Shown here piece by piece: positions 46,301 through 54,622 of a stretch of 64,000 nt of DNA. The stretch comes from Pseudoalteromonas sp. MMG007 (GTDB lineage Bacteria > Pseudomonadota > Gammaproteobacteria > Enterobacterales > Alteromonadaceae), in assembly GCF_018100985.1 (NCBI RefSeq), contig NZ_JAGJEI010000004.1, positions 124,001-188,000 on the forward strand, written 5' to 3'. Every line of letters starts with the position of its first letter. Positions within the stretch are counted from its first letter, which is position 1. The translations under genes were made by a program, and so were the position numbers. The notes under the pieces are model-generated. The model had not been told where the DNA came from and ran no database searches. It saw only the letters and a list, made by a program, of their open reading frames with translations.

Positions 46301-47166
46301 GGCAAAATGAAAACTGGCGTGTAGATGTAGGTACAACGCCACTTGGTTTTTTAATTGAAGACATTGTTTGGGGCGTAAATTATGCTGATAGTCTTGGCGA
46401 CTTTAATTATAGTTTAGAGCTTGAAAAGCGACCTGTAACAAATTCGGTTCTCTCTTATGCTGGCCTTGAGGACATAAACACAGGTGAAATTTGGGGCGGA
46501 GTTCGCTCTACAGGCCTTACGGCCAACTTATCACATGACTTGGGTGGCAATTGGGGCTTTTGGTCCAGCGCCGATTTTACCTTATATAGAGGTCAAAATG
46601 TCAAAGATAATCAACGCTATAGAGTTATGGGTGGAACATATTACCGAGCAATTAGTAATCAAAAGCGTGAATTAACTATTGGCGCAAGTTTATTGCATTG
46701 GGCATATAAGTTTAATCTAAGTCAAGAAACATGGGGACATGGTGGTTATTACAGTCCACAAAACTATGTAGGCTTATCGGTCCCTGTTAGCTATGACGCA
46801 CGCTGGGGCGATGACTTTGTATACCGCTTAAAAACAGGTTTATCGTATTCACAAACGAGAACCCAAGCCATTGACTTTTTTCCAAATGATACCGATCTTC
46901 AACTTCAAGCCTACGATAGAGAGTCGATTACCGGCGTTGACCCCGTATTTGAGGGTGACGACAGTTCTGGCGTATCGTACAACATCGAAGGTAGCTTTGA
47001 ATATCGTGTAACTCCACACTGGTTCTTTGGCGGCTACTTAGCTATTGATCGCTCAGATTTTTACGAGCCAAACTTTGGCCAGCTTTATATCCGCTATTAT
47101 TTCAACCCTGTGTACGGCACATTAGAGTTTCCGGGAACGCCAATTATCCCTTACGCTGACTTTTAA
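43348..47166 (+). CDS. bcsC: Cellulose export outer-membrane protein BcsC
   Basis: BcsC guides cellulose across the periplasm and the outer membrane. The 1272-residue protein has a signal peptide, a long array of tetratricopeptide repeats (about residues 40-880; for example NPLYENALLGLLNIAQLDQ and SPEQPWLYYDLAFIYQQKG), and a C-terminal beta-barrel of the BCSC_C family (about 920-1272) that ends in aromatic strands (FGQLYIRYYF). The length is close to E. coli BcsC (1157) with a somewhat longer repeat region. It is the last gene of the bcs operon. Confidence 0.95.
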   Translation: MPLRFALACTLALSSGLSANTINDIDTQSVDWLLSQINIGEAQQNKKLIEDSLEKLLAIAPSRIETQCALARYDFANKQYSKANQLLNKIKTGGSIQHPCVAQLSALSKAEGVDKARIQEAKLLARAGRYEQARAIYNSLFKGVYPSLSYELEHLSWYSQDDTQWQSVTKGYKTLLKAYSNIGQVEVPYARHLLKKSPTNKKAIDILSKYGASPTFINEVEFIWLATLKSMELTQNTVKQYQRYFSVYPFSSKGKLQYEDFQRDLKVRQALLADPAYQLWRKGDRLLNAKKLKEAEPLLLKALKGRPTDKEVMRSLGYLYLAKSDYKKSYYYFFTAQKYTPNFDEREGLKELATVAKFWQYMAEMEDAIEQSDFETAQLKLNLAEQLNHDQEAFLYNKGLLLVAQGNYTQAAAAYQGALKTNPLYENALLGLLNIAQLDQNQKSISNFYNSLNAKQRNLIYPSYATAISNTLRDKASEYTNEGDLEKAEELLKQAIELSPEQPWLYYDLAFIYQQKGLTQQARNLFNNVLWQFPLNSQIRYSHALFLRSINDYEGALDTLKYIPFKNRDADIIALEQQLLLNESLTQSQQYLDLKNKSVAIYHLSNLEARELTPEMQAELSNSWYKIDEKLHALKLLSSALSSDPLLSPYWHILQGQWLLEQGNKVEIKSWFEDYVLPESASETDTVQYVQLQNNYLNQFYTGSDLIAKLNQLDQKYKNIPATTTALINANLALEQYEAAVILYQRKVQSNQTIEPQAMLAIANAYKELGNDFQAKEVTEQAITQTTSQEGYLQRQIMSSLNELNYSGDALYLAKQLIDKSPNDQELRYLGAQVASNFNESEQAKSWYAQTLSPERTLNDKELYSSLLIIDETDPWYINGAKRELINEQNKNQAYIAIGVNFSGQTSTESDATLGAGSVPIEAYFPLWQGQGFIKIDPTSISAQTTRFDEQFAGSRYGQGALCIFTCAIDEVTPEEKGVDVGIGWQNENWRVDVGTTPLGFLIEDIVWGVNYADSLGDFNYSLELEKRPVTNSVLSYAGLEDINTGEIWGGVRSTGLTANLSHDLGGNWGFWSSADFTLYRGQNVKDNQRYRVMGGTYYRAISNQKRELTIGASLLHWAYKFNLSQETWGHGGYYSPQNYVGLSVPVSYDARWGDDFVYRLKTGLSYSQTRTQAIDFFPNDTDLQLQAYDRESITGVDPVFEGDDSSGVSYNIEGSFEYRVTPHWFFGGYLAIDRSDFYEPNFGQLYIRYYFNPVYGTLEFPGTPIIPYADF

Positions 47167-47190
47167 CGCGGTGGACGGTGATACACCGCG
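47167..47190 (+). terminator. Hairpin after bcsC
   Basis: CGCGGTG (47167-47173) and CACCGCG (47184-47190) form a 7-bp GC-rich stem directly after the bcsC stop. There is no T-run behind it, so it is only a possible terminator. Confidence 0.4.
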
Positions 47191-47329
47191 AATACTTCCC
47201 CTAGCACTTAGGTATATGTATACTTGAGCGCAATTGTAACTAGGATAAGGGTGTGTCTCTTACCTTGTGGTGTTACAACCATATAGCAAATCATTATCTT
47301 AGCTACAAATAATATACTGTTGGTCGAGC

Positions 47330-47355
47330 ATTTTAGTATTTACAAATCCTAAAAT
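47330..47355. promoter_or_regulatory. Inverted repeat upstream of the peptide transporter
   Basis: ATTTTAG and CTAAAAT are perfect inverted copies over 47330-47355 with an 12-nt spacer, 58 bp before the ATG at 47413. It may be an operator, though such AT-rich repeats arise easily. Confidence 0.3.
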
Positions 47356-47412
47356 AGCTAAAGCAAAAAATTATAAGGCCATCATAACAATACTTAAAGT
47401 TAGGAAGTAAAT

Positions 47413-48906
47413 ATGAGTTCAGCTCCAGATAGTGGCTGGTTTGGTCACCCTAAAGGACTTTCAACATTGTTCTTCACTGAAATGTGGGAACGAATGAGTT
47501 ATTACGGTATGCGAGCGATGCTCGTGTTATTTATGACAGCAAGTTTACAAGAGGAAGGCCTTGCCTTTACTGTTGCAACTGCTGCTGCAATTTATGGCCT
47601 ATATACAGGCTCGGTATACTTTTTAGGTTTACCTGGTGGATGGCTAGCAGATAGATTGTTTGGCGGTCAAAAAGCAGTATGGTATGGCGGCATAATTATT
47701 ATGATTGGCCATATTATTTTGGCTATTCCACATGATTATTCATTTTTTATTGGTTTAATATTTGTAGCAACAGGTACTGGTTTACTAAAACCAAATATCA
47801 GTGCAATGGTAGGCCAGTTATACAGCGATGCTGATGAGCGTCGTGATGGCGGTTACGCTATTTATTACATGGGTATTAATGCGGGCTCTATACTTGGTTA
47901 CTACGTATGTGGTTACTTTATGGAGAACGTAGGATGGCACTGGGCATTTGGTGCGGCAGCTGTAGGTATGGCCATTGGTTTAGTGCAGTACAAACTCACA
48001 CTTAATAACTTACCAAAGCACAGCGCTTTACCGGCTAATCCATTAGGCCCTAAAGGTACTTCACGTGCATGGGGTGGTATCGCATTATTTGTCGCTGTTG
48101 TTACTGGCGTAACAATAGCTGCAATGACTGGTGTAATAGTTATAAACCCATCGATTGTAGCCGGTTACACAGCCGTTATATTCACAATTATATTCTTTGT
48201 GTATTTTGGTCTTATCTATTTTAAAGGTAAATTAACTGGCGAAGAAAAACAAAGAATGTGGGCACTATTTTTAGTGTGTGTTGCCTCTGCGTGTTTTTGG
48301 TCTGGTTTTGAGCAAGCGGGTTCATCACTAAACTTATTTGCCCGTGATTACACTGACCGCCTAATTGGTACGTTTGAAATTCCAACAACATGGTTTCAAT
48401 CTTTAAACTCACTATTCATTATTGCTTTATCACCATTTTTTGCTGCTCTTTGGATTAATTTATCAAAGAAAATGGTATCACCTACTTACAGCGTAAAATG
48501 TGCAATGGGCTTAATTATTATGGCTTCGGGCTTTTTAGTAATGTTCATGGCGGCTCATTACGCTGCTGAAGGTTTAAAAGTGGCACCTTACTGGTTGGTT
48601 ACTACCTACTTTTTACATACTGTGGGTGAGCTATGTTTAAGCCCTGTAGCATTAAGTGCGGTAAGTAAACTATCGCCTAAGCGCTACACAGGTCAAATGA
48701 TGGGTGTGTTTGTATTAACTTACTCAATCGGTAATATCATCGCAGGCTTACTCGCTGGTAACTTTGATCCGAATAACGTTCAAGAAATCCCTAACCTATA
48801 CTTACAAATAGCGTTGTTTAGTATTGGTGTTGGTATTGTTTTAGTACTTATGAGCTTTAAAGCGAGAGTATGGGAAAAGCAAGGGTTAGAAGAAAAAGTA
48901 GCTTAA
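47413..48906 (+). CDS. Proton-dependent oligopeptide transporter (POT/PTR family)
   Basis: A 497-residue MFS protein of the POT family, which imports di- and tripeptides with protons. The family signature is in FFTEMWERMSYYGMRA near residue 20 (ExxER motif), with GGWLADRLFGG near residue 76 and a second signature GTGLLKPNISAMVG near 122. There are about 14 hydrophobic segments. It resembles E. coli DtpA/DtpB. It is transcribed alone with a strong terminator behind it. Confidence 0.95.
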   Translation: MSSAPDSGWFGHPKGLSTLFFTEMWERMSYYGMRAMLVLFMTASLQEEGLAFTVATAAAIYGLYTGSVYFLGLPGGWLADRLFGGQKAVWYGGIIIMIGHIILAIPHDYSFFIGLIFVATGTGLLKPNISAMVGQLYSDADERRDGGYAIYYMGINAGSILGYYVCGYFMENVGWHWAFGAAAVGMAIGLVQYKLTLNNLPKHSALPANPLGPKGTSRAWGGIALFVAVVTGVTIAAMTGVIVINPSIVAGYTAVIFTIIFFVYFGLIYFKGKLTGEEKQRMWALFLVCVASACFWSGFEQAGSSLNLFARDYTDRLIGTFEIPTTWFQSLNSLFIIALSPFFAALWINLSKKMVSPTYSVKCAMGLIIMASGFLVMFMAAHYAAEGLKVAPYWLVTTYFLHTVGELCLSPVALSAVSKLSPKRYTGQMMGVFVLTYSIGNIIAGLLAGNFDPNNVQEIPNLYLQIALFSIGVGIVLVLMSFKARVWEKQGLEEKVA

Positions 48907-48938
48907 AATTTATTTTTAAAATAAATAAATTTTATTAA

Positions 48939-48972
48939 AAATCGTCCCCCATAGCCTCTATGGGGGATTTTT
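48939..48972 (+). terminator. Rho-independent terminator
   Basis: TCCCCCATAG (48945-48954) and CTATGGGGGA (48958-48967) form a perfect 10-bp stem with a 3-nt loop and a T-run behind it. It is 39 bp past the peptide transporter stop. Confidence 0.9.
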
Positions 48973-49051
48973 CGTCAATTTTCTATGTCACAGCCATGTA
49001 AACTGGTATTATCTCCTGATTGATTTTTAACTAATCTTTAGGAAGCAGTAC

Positions 49052-51784
49052 ATGCGCTTGTTAACTTTATCTCGCACCACGCTATTAACCTTCTGTATTC
49101 TATTTTTGTCTGCCTGTGGTGGTTCAGGCGATCAAGTTACAACTAATCCTAATGATCCAGTAGCGCTAGAACCAAGCGAATTAACCGTATCTGTAAGTGC
49201 TGGTTTAGACGTGAGCCTTGACGAGGGAAGCTTTTTGTTAACGGTACCCGCAAGTGCTGTTTCACAAAATACAGATCTTACTTATGAAAAAGCATTTTTA
49301 GATGATGCCAACGCACAGCTAAATATTATTTCTGATATACATGCACTCACTCCAAATACGCTCTCTTTTAGTAATCCAATTACAGTAACCATAAAAATAC
49401 CCGATGACTATCAACTAGGCGGACAACTCTTTATTGCTCGCCAGTCAGGAGAGTCTTGGACAGTTATTGAAAATTCAATTGTAGAGGATGGTTTTGTAAG
49501 CGCTGAAGTATCTACTCTTGGGACGTTTGCAATAATAATGCAGCGCAACGAAGCCTTTGCTGATATTGGACCTACTTGTAATATTAGTGCAGCTGAGCAA
49601 TCAGTTAGGTTTATTCATGTTGCCGACTTACATGCAAGATTTGGCTATGAGGAGCAATACTTTAGCCGTATTAAAGCCTACTATAACCAAGCCGCAGCAC
49701 AAACTCCCCACACATTATTTACTAATGGTGGTGATGACTACGAAAAAGGCACTGTTGCTGAACAGTTATCACAAGGCAGCGCAACTGAGGAAGCAGTAAA
49801 AGCAATGCAATTTGACCTGCGAGTGGTAGGTAATCACGACTATGCTTGGGGACCTGAAAAATTATTGAGTTACTCTCAAGATGACAGCGCCATTGTACTT
49901 GCAAGTAATACGCGCTACGAGGGTGAACAATTACAAGACTTTGCAGCTGTGGGCTTTGCAAAAGTGCAAGTTGGCTGTATTACCTTGGGTGTATTTGGCA
50001 TGACCTCTGTACCGTGGAACGAACTAGATGAACCAATAGATCTTGAGCCCATACCTGATTTTATCAAACAGTTCAAAATGAGCTGGCAGTGGCAAAAAAT
50101 AGCGCAAAGTATAGTAAGCCAGTATCAAGACGACGTTGATTACATGGTTATGCTAAGCCATTTAGGTGAAGGCCTTGATATTGATATGACCACTGATGTG
50201 AGTGGCATTGATTTAGTTCTTGGCGGCCACACTCATGGCGGAGAAAGCTATAATACTCTCGATAACGGCGCTGTGGTTATTCAGCCAGATTTTTACGCTA
50301 AAGGTATTACCGATGTAACACTTACCTTTAACTTACAAGATAAAACATCGCCCTTAATTAACTATAACACCATTGATACCGACAGTGTGGCTGAGCGTGA
50401 TGAAGCCACCAAACTCGCAATCGATGAAATTATGGGTCGTTATGCTCCCGATGCTAATACTGAAATTGCTATTTCTGAAAACTACCCTAGCAATTTAGAA
50501 TTAGCAGAAATAACAGCGTTAGCAGCAGCACATACAAGTGATGTTACCGCAGCACTGCTAAACCCAGATTTAGTACAAAAACGCTGGACCCCAGGTACGC
50601 TTACACAGGAAGACTTTCACAAAGCCTATTACGTTGAGAGACAACCTTCTAATACGCCAGGCTTTAACTCCGTATATACAGTTACAGTATCTGGTACTGA
50701 CTTAAACAGTATGTTTGCCAGTCAACCTGATTGGTTTTTACTTAAACCAGATGAAATACAAGCCGATAGCAATTACCAGGTAGCTTTATTTAAGGGTGCT
50801 GCGCTCAATCCTGATCTATTTTTTAATGGTGTGACATTCTCGAATGTAGAAGTTATCAACGAAGCATGGTGGCTTCTTGATCAATATGCGCGCTTCAGAA
50901 CGAGCCAATGCTTATACCTAGATACAGATAATCGTTTGTTTTCATGTGATGATCAAAACGACATTACAGTGTGGAATTTTGATGACGAAAACAACCCACT
51001 AACCGCAGACTACGGCCCTTCAGTGTTAAGTTATTTTGATCCTGAAAATACTCTATGGGGGCCAAATAAGACCCAATATAAAACAACAACAGCATTTTCT
51101 ATTGCAGATTTAAATGATGGACCTTCTGGAGTGATGGCCTTTACTGATCATTCACCTACGCAAGGGCTATTACTAACTTTAAATACTCAAGCTAATGGTG
51201 ATTACGCCGAGCAAGGCATGGTATCAGACTACACTATAATTATGGACTTATACTGGCCTATTGAAGGGAAGGATATATATCGTCCAATTATTCAAGCAAA
51301 TACCACTGATTACTTAACTGATGATGCTGACATTTTTATTGACCCCTCTGGTGGCTACGGTCAAGCAACTAGCGACAGCGGTTACTTTGGCACTACCGAG
51401 CCTGAAACATGGCATCGCGTAGCATTTGTTTTTTATGCAGCGCCAATAAATGGGGTATACGAAATATACATTGATGGTGAGCTTGTAGGAGTTAAAGAAG
51501 ATGGCGAAATAAATAGCCGATGGGCGCTTACGCAAGCCGCATTATTGTTTGCTGATAACAATTTTGAAACAGAGCCAGGCTATTTAAATGCACTTTTATA
51601 CGCTGGCCACGCAATGACCAGAGATGAAATTAAAAGCATTGGCGGGGCACAATCAAAGCTCACGTTTGAACCTACGACACGCGTTTTAAACCAAACTATT
51701 GAACGTCACTATCAAGCAGCCCCTACAATACAGCCCAATGTATGGTTAGAGCAACGAAACAAGTTTTTTAACAAATACAAGTAA
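49052..51784 (+). CDS. Lipoprotein 5'-nucleotidase/metallophosphatase with LamG-like tail
   Basis: A 910-residue exported phosphatase. It begins with a lipoprotein signal and lipobox LSAC (Cys22), then a beta-rich domain (about 40-165). The calcineurin-like metallophosphatase domain follows with DLH at 192-194, GGDD near 227, GNHD at 260-263 and GGHTHG at 391-396, the ligands of the two metal ions. The 5'-nucleotidase C-terminal domain spans about 470-610, and the last part (about 690-880) looks like a concanavalin/LamG lectin domain (RVAFVFYAAPINGVYEIYIDGELVG). It probably releases phosphate from nucleotides at the cell surface. The ending lectin-like part is unusual. Confidence 0.88.
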   Translation: MRLLTLSRTTLLTFCILFLSACGGSGDQVTTNPNDPVALEPSELTVSVSAGLDVSLDEGSFLLTVPASAVSQNTDLTYEKAFLDDANAQLNIISDIHALTPNTLSFSNPITVTIKIPDDYQLGGQLFIARQSGESWTVIENSIVEDGFVSAEVSTLGTFAIIMQRNEAFADIGPTCNISAAEQSVRFIHVADLHARFGYEEQYFSRIKAYYNQAAAQTPHTLFTNGGDDYEKGTVAEQLSQGSATEEAVKAMQFDLRVVGNHDYAWGPEKLLSYSQDDSAIVLASNTRYEGEQLQDFAAVGFAKVQVGCITLGVFGMTSVPWNELDEPIDLEPIPDFIKQFKMSWQWQKIAQSIVSQYQDDVDYMVMLSHLGEGLDIDMTTDVSGIDLVLGGHTHGGESYNTLDNGAVVIQPDFYAKGITDVTLTFNLQDKTSPLINYNTIDTDSVAERDEATKLAIDEIMGRYAPDANTEIAISENYPSNLELAEITALAAAHTSDVTAALLNPDLVQKRWTPGTLTQEDFHKAYYVERQPSNTPGFNSVYTVTVSGTDLNSMFASQPDWFLLKPDEIQADSNYQVALFKGAALNPDLFFNGVTFSNVEVINEAWWLLDQYARFRTSQCLYLDTDNRLFSCDDQNDITVWNFDDENNPLTADYGPSVLSYFDPENTLWGPNKTQYKTTTAFSIADLNDGPSGVMAFTDHSPTQGLLLTLNTQANGDYAEQGMVSDYTIIMDLYWPIEGKDIYRPIIQANTTDYLTDDADIFIDPSGGYGQATSDSGYFGTTEPETWHRVAFVFYAAPINGVYEIYIDGELVGVKEDGEINSRWALTQAALLFADNNFETEPGYLNALLYAGHAMTRDEIKSIGGAQSKLTFEPTTRVLNQTIERHYQAAPTIQPNVWLEQRNKFFNKYK

Positions 51785-51830
51785 GATGTAAACAATTTAA
51801 TACATAAAAACAAAAAATGCAGTAATATTC

Positions 51831-51865
51831 AAAGAGGTTTTAATTATTTAAAACCTCTTTTTTAT
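51831..51865 (+). terminator. Rho-independent terminator of the nucleotidase gene
   Basis: AAAGAGGTTTTAA (51831-51843) and TTAAAACCTCTTT (51848-51860) form a perfect 13-bp stem with a 4-nt loop, followed by T-rich DNA. Confidence 0.9.
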
Positions 51866-52107
51866 TTATATTAAACAAAAAGTTAAATGTTAAGACGTCT
51901 ATTTAAGCCGACCAATTAAGTCTCTATTTATCCAAAGTGTATTGTTAAAAACTAACATTTAAATAAACGTCTTATTTAATTTACAGTTTAACTAATTTCT
52001 AAATGCCTCCCTACTCTTTCACAAATTAAAAATCTGGTTGATTATCTAGCCCAACACGCAAACAACACATAACCGCAGTAGCAATATTTATTGCAGGAGT
52101 AATAAAA
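51866..52107. promoter_or_regulatory. hppD upstream region with an inverted repeat
   Basis: This AT-rich region (323 bp between genes from 51785) contains TTAAATAA-N5-TTATTTAA at 51959-51979 as a perfect 8-bp inverted repeat, about 130 bp before hppD. A degenerate TyrR-like site, TGTAAA-N6-AATACA, lies at 51787-51804 next to the previous gene. No small gene is seen. The hppD ribosome site AGGAG is just before 52108. Confidence 0.35.
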
Positions 52108-53154
52108 ATGAGTGAAGCAAATAATCCACTAGGTTTAGTTGGTATTGAATTTACTGAGTACGCCACACCCGATGCAGACTATATGGATAAAGTGTTTACT
52201 GATTTTGGTTTTTCAAAACTAAAAAAATTCAAAGGCAAAGATATTGTCTACTACAACCAAAACGACATTCACTTTTTACTAAATAACGAACGCGATGGTT
52301 TTTCTGCTGAGTTTGCGAAAAACCATGGCCCGGCAATCTGCTCTATGGGCTGGCGTGTTAACGATGCGCAGCACGCATTTGAAACTGCTGTGGCGCGTGG
52401 TGCAAAACCAGCAACCAACTCTACATATAAAGATTTACCTTACCCTGCTATTTACGGTATTGGTGACAGCCTGATTTATTTTATTGAGCAATTTGGTGAC
52501 AAAGGGACTATTTATGAAAGTGACTTTGAAGATTTATCCAACGCTAATATTGTTGAGGACAAAGGGTTTATACGCATCGATCATTTAACTAATAATGTTT
52601 ATAAAGGCACAATGGAAACATGGGCTAACTTTTATAAAGATGTTTTTGGCTTTACAGAAGTCCGTTATTTTGACATTAAAGGTCAAAAAACAGCGCTAGT
52701 TTCGTATGCACTTAAATCACCGTGCGGTACCTTCTCAATTCCAATCAATGAAGGTAAAGGCAACGACAATAATCAAATTGATGAATACTTAGGCGAATAT
52801 AACGGGCCAGGTGTGCAACATTTAGCCTTTTTAACAGATGATTTAGTTAGCTCTCTTGATAAGCTTGATAAATCGACCATTGCTACTTTAGATATTATCC
52901 CTGAGTACTACGACACTATTTTTGACCGTGTACCTTGGGTTGCTGAAGATAAAGAAAAAATTCGTAAGCACCAAATATTAGTCGATAGCCAAAGTGAAAA
53001 TTGTTACTTATTACAAATATTTTCTAAGAACCTATTTGGGCCAATTTTCATTGAAATGATCCAACGTGTAGATGACGGTGGTTTTGGCGAAGGGAATTTT
53101 CAAGCGCTGTTTGAATCAATTGAACGCGATCAAGAGCGCCGCGGCGTTTTATAA
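52108..53154 (+). CDS. hppD: 4-hydroxyphenylpyruvate dioxygenase
   Basis: HppD converts 4-hydroxyphenylpyruvate to homogentisate in tyrosine breakdown. The 348-residue protein has two vicinal-oxygen-chelate halves. The iron ligands are visible in RIDHLTNNV (His), GVQHLAFLTDD (His) and GPIFIEMIQR (Glu), and the C-terminal GFGEGNFQALFESIERDQERRG closes the active site in the family. A clear AGGAG precedes the ATG. It is followed by a hairpin and, 129 bp later, fahA. Regulation by TyrR (gene at 31.2-32.7 kb) is plausible. Confidence 0.97.
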   Translation: MSEANNPLGLVGIEFTEYATPDADYMDKVFTDFGFSKLKKFKGKDIVYYNQNDIHFLLNNERDGFSAEFAKNHGPAICSMGWRVNDAQHAFETAVARGAKPATNSTYKDLPYPAIYGIGDSLIYFIEQFGDKGTIYESDFEDLSNANIVEDKGFIRIDHLTNNVYKGTMETWANFYKDVFGFTEVRYFDIKGQKTALVSYALKSPCGTFSIPINEGKGNDNNQIDEYLGEYNGPGVQHLAFLTDDLVSSLDKLDKSTIATLDIIPEYYDTIFDRVPWVAEDKEKIRKHQILVDSQSENCYLLQIFSKNLFGPIFIEMIQRVDDGGFGEGNFQALFESIERDQERRGVL

Positions 53155-53169
53155 TTATTTGAGTAATTT

Positions 53170-53194
53170 AAAAGCAGCGATTTTCGCTGCTTTT
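53170..53194 (+). terminator. Hairpin between hppD and fahA
   Basis: AAAAGCAGCGA (53170-53180) and TCGCTGCTTTT (53184-53194) form a perfect 11-bp stem with a 3-nt loop. The T-run is only four bases, so it may be leaky and let some transcripts reach fahA. Confidence 0.7.
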
Positions 53195-53283
53195 GTCGTT
53201 TCAAATTTAAAATTACAGCGCCAGATTCTACTAAATTCAATAAATTATATCTGTCGCCATGTAGAAAATAAAAAGGAAATGTA

Positions 53284-54597
53284 ATGAGCCTTATTAACGA
53301 AACCCATGATATTAATTTAACGAGCTGGGTCAGCTCGGCAAATAATACGGGATCTGATTTCCCTATTCAAAATTTACCTTTTGCAGAGTTTCGTACTAAG
53401 GGCACTGATGAGGCGTTTCGTGGCGGTGTTGCTATTGGCGATCAGGTTATTGATTTAGCAAAATTGAGCGTCTTAAATATTTTTACCGGTGATGCTAAAA
53501 CAGCGCTTGATGCGGCAAGCGAATCAACGTTAAATACATTGATGGGCCTTGGCCAACAATATTGGTCTGCACTGCGTTTAGCGCTTTCAAAAGTACTTCG
53601 CGAAGGCGCACAGCAACAAAAAGAAATTGAAAGTACATTACTATCCCAAGCTGATATAGAGTTTTCACTGCCGTGTCGCATTGGTGATTACACTGACTTT
53701 TATACCTCGATTTACCATGCAACAGCCGTTGGCAGTTTATTCCGCCCAGATAACCCGTTACTGCCTAACTATAAATGGGTACCCATTGGGTATCATGGCC
53801 GATCATCATCTATTGATGTATCAGGACAAAAGTTTCATCGCCCTAAAGGGCAAACAAAGGCACCTGATGCAGAGGCCCCTTCTTTTGGTCCATGTAAACG
53901 CCTAGATTATGAGTTAGAACTTGGTATTTACTTGGGTAAAGGCAACGCACTTGGCGATGCTATTGCCATTGAAAATGCTGAAAATCATGTATTTGGTTTT
54001 TGTGTATTTAATGATTGGTCAGCACGTGATTTACAAGCCTGGGAATATCAGCCGTTAGGTCCATTTTTAGCAAAAAACTTTGCATCAACCGTATCGCCTT
54101 GGATTGTCACCACAGAAGCACTCGCTCCTTATAGAACAAGCTGGACACGTGATGAAAACGATCCGCAACCTATGGAGTACCTAGAATCTGCAGCTAACCG
54201 CGAGCAAGGTGCATTTGACATTCAAATGGATGTTAAAATTCAGACTGAAAAAATGCGCAGCGAAGGCCACTCACCTACCCACGTATCAACCTCTAGCTTT
54301 AAGCACTCTTACTGGACAGTGGCACAAATGGTCACGCACCACACAGTAAACGGTTGTAACTTTATGCCAGGTGATATGCTGGGCTCTGGTACGCAGTCAG
54401 GCCCAACACATGAAGAAGCAGGCTCTTTATTAGAGCTTTCTCGTGGTGGTAAAGAAAAAATAACACTCAGTAATGGCGAACAACGCAGTTTTTTAGAAGA
54501 TGGCGATAACGTGATTATGCGCGGCTGGTGTGAAAAATCAGGTTTTGCACGAATTGGGTTCGGATCTGTAGAAAGCACTGTTTTAGCTGCAAAATAA
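53284..54597 (+). CDS. fahA: Fumarylacetoacetase
   Basis: FahA cleaves fumarylacetoacetate to fumarate and acetoacetate, the last step of tyrosine and phenylalanine breakdown. The 437-residue protein has an SH3-like N-terminal domain and the catalytic domain with DYTDFYTSIYHATAVGSLFR near residue 135, the metal-binding Asp/Glu residues around ELELGIYLGKG near 213-223 and DWSARDLQAWEYQPLGPF near 242. The ribosome site AAGGA precedes the ATG. The middle enzymes, homogentisate dioxygenase (hmgA) and maleylacetoacetate isomerase (maiA), are not next to it. Its terminator has been split by a mobile element. Confidence 0.97.
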   Translation: MSLINETHDINLTSWVSSANNTGSDFPIQNLPFAEFRTKGTDEAFRGGVAIGDQVIDLAKLSVLNIFTGDAKTALDAASESTLNTLMGLGQQYWSALRLALSKVLREGAQQQKEIESTLLSQADIEFSLPCRIGDYTDFYTSIYHATAVGSLFRPDNPLLPNYKWVPIGYHGRSSSIDVSGQKFHRPKGQTKAPDAEAPSFGPCKRLDYELELGIYLGKGNALGDAIAIENAENHVFGFCVFNDWSARDLQAWEYQPLGPFLAKNFASTVSPWIVTTEALAPYRTSWTRDENDPQPMEYLESAANREQGAFDIQMDVKIQTEKMRSEGHSPTHVSTSSFKHSYWTVAQMVTHHTVNGCNFMPGDMLGSGTQSGPTHEEAGSLLELSRGGKEKITLSNGEQRSFLEDGDNVIMRGWCEKSGFARIGFGSVESTVLAAK

Positions 54598-54622
54598 TTA
54601 AAACGTAAAAAATCACATTTTA

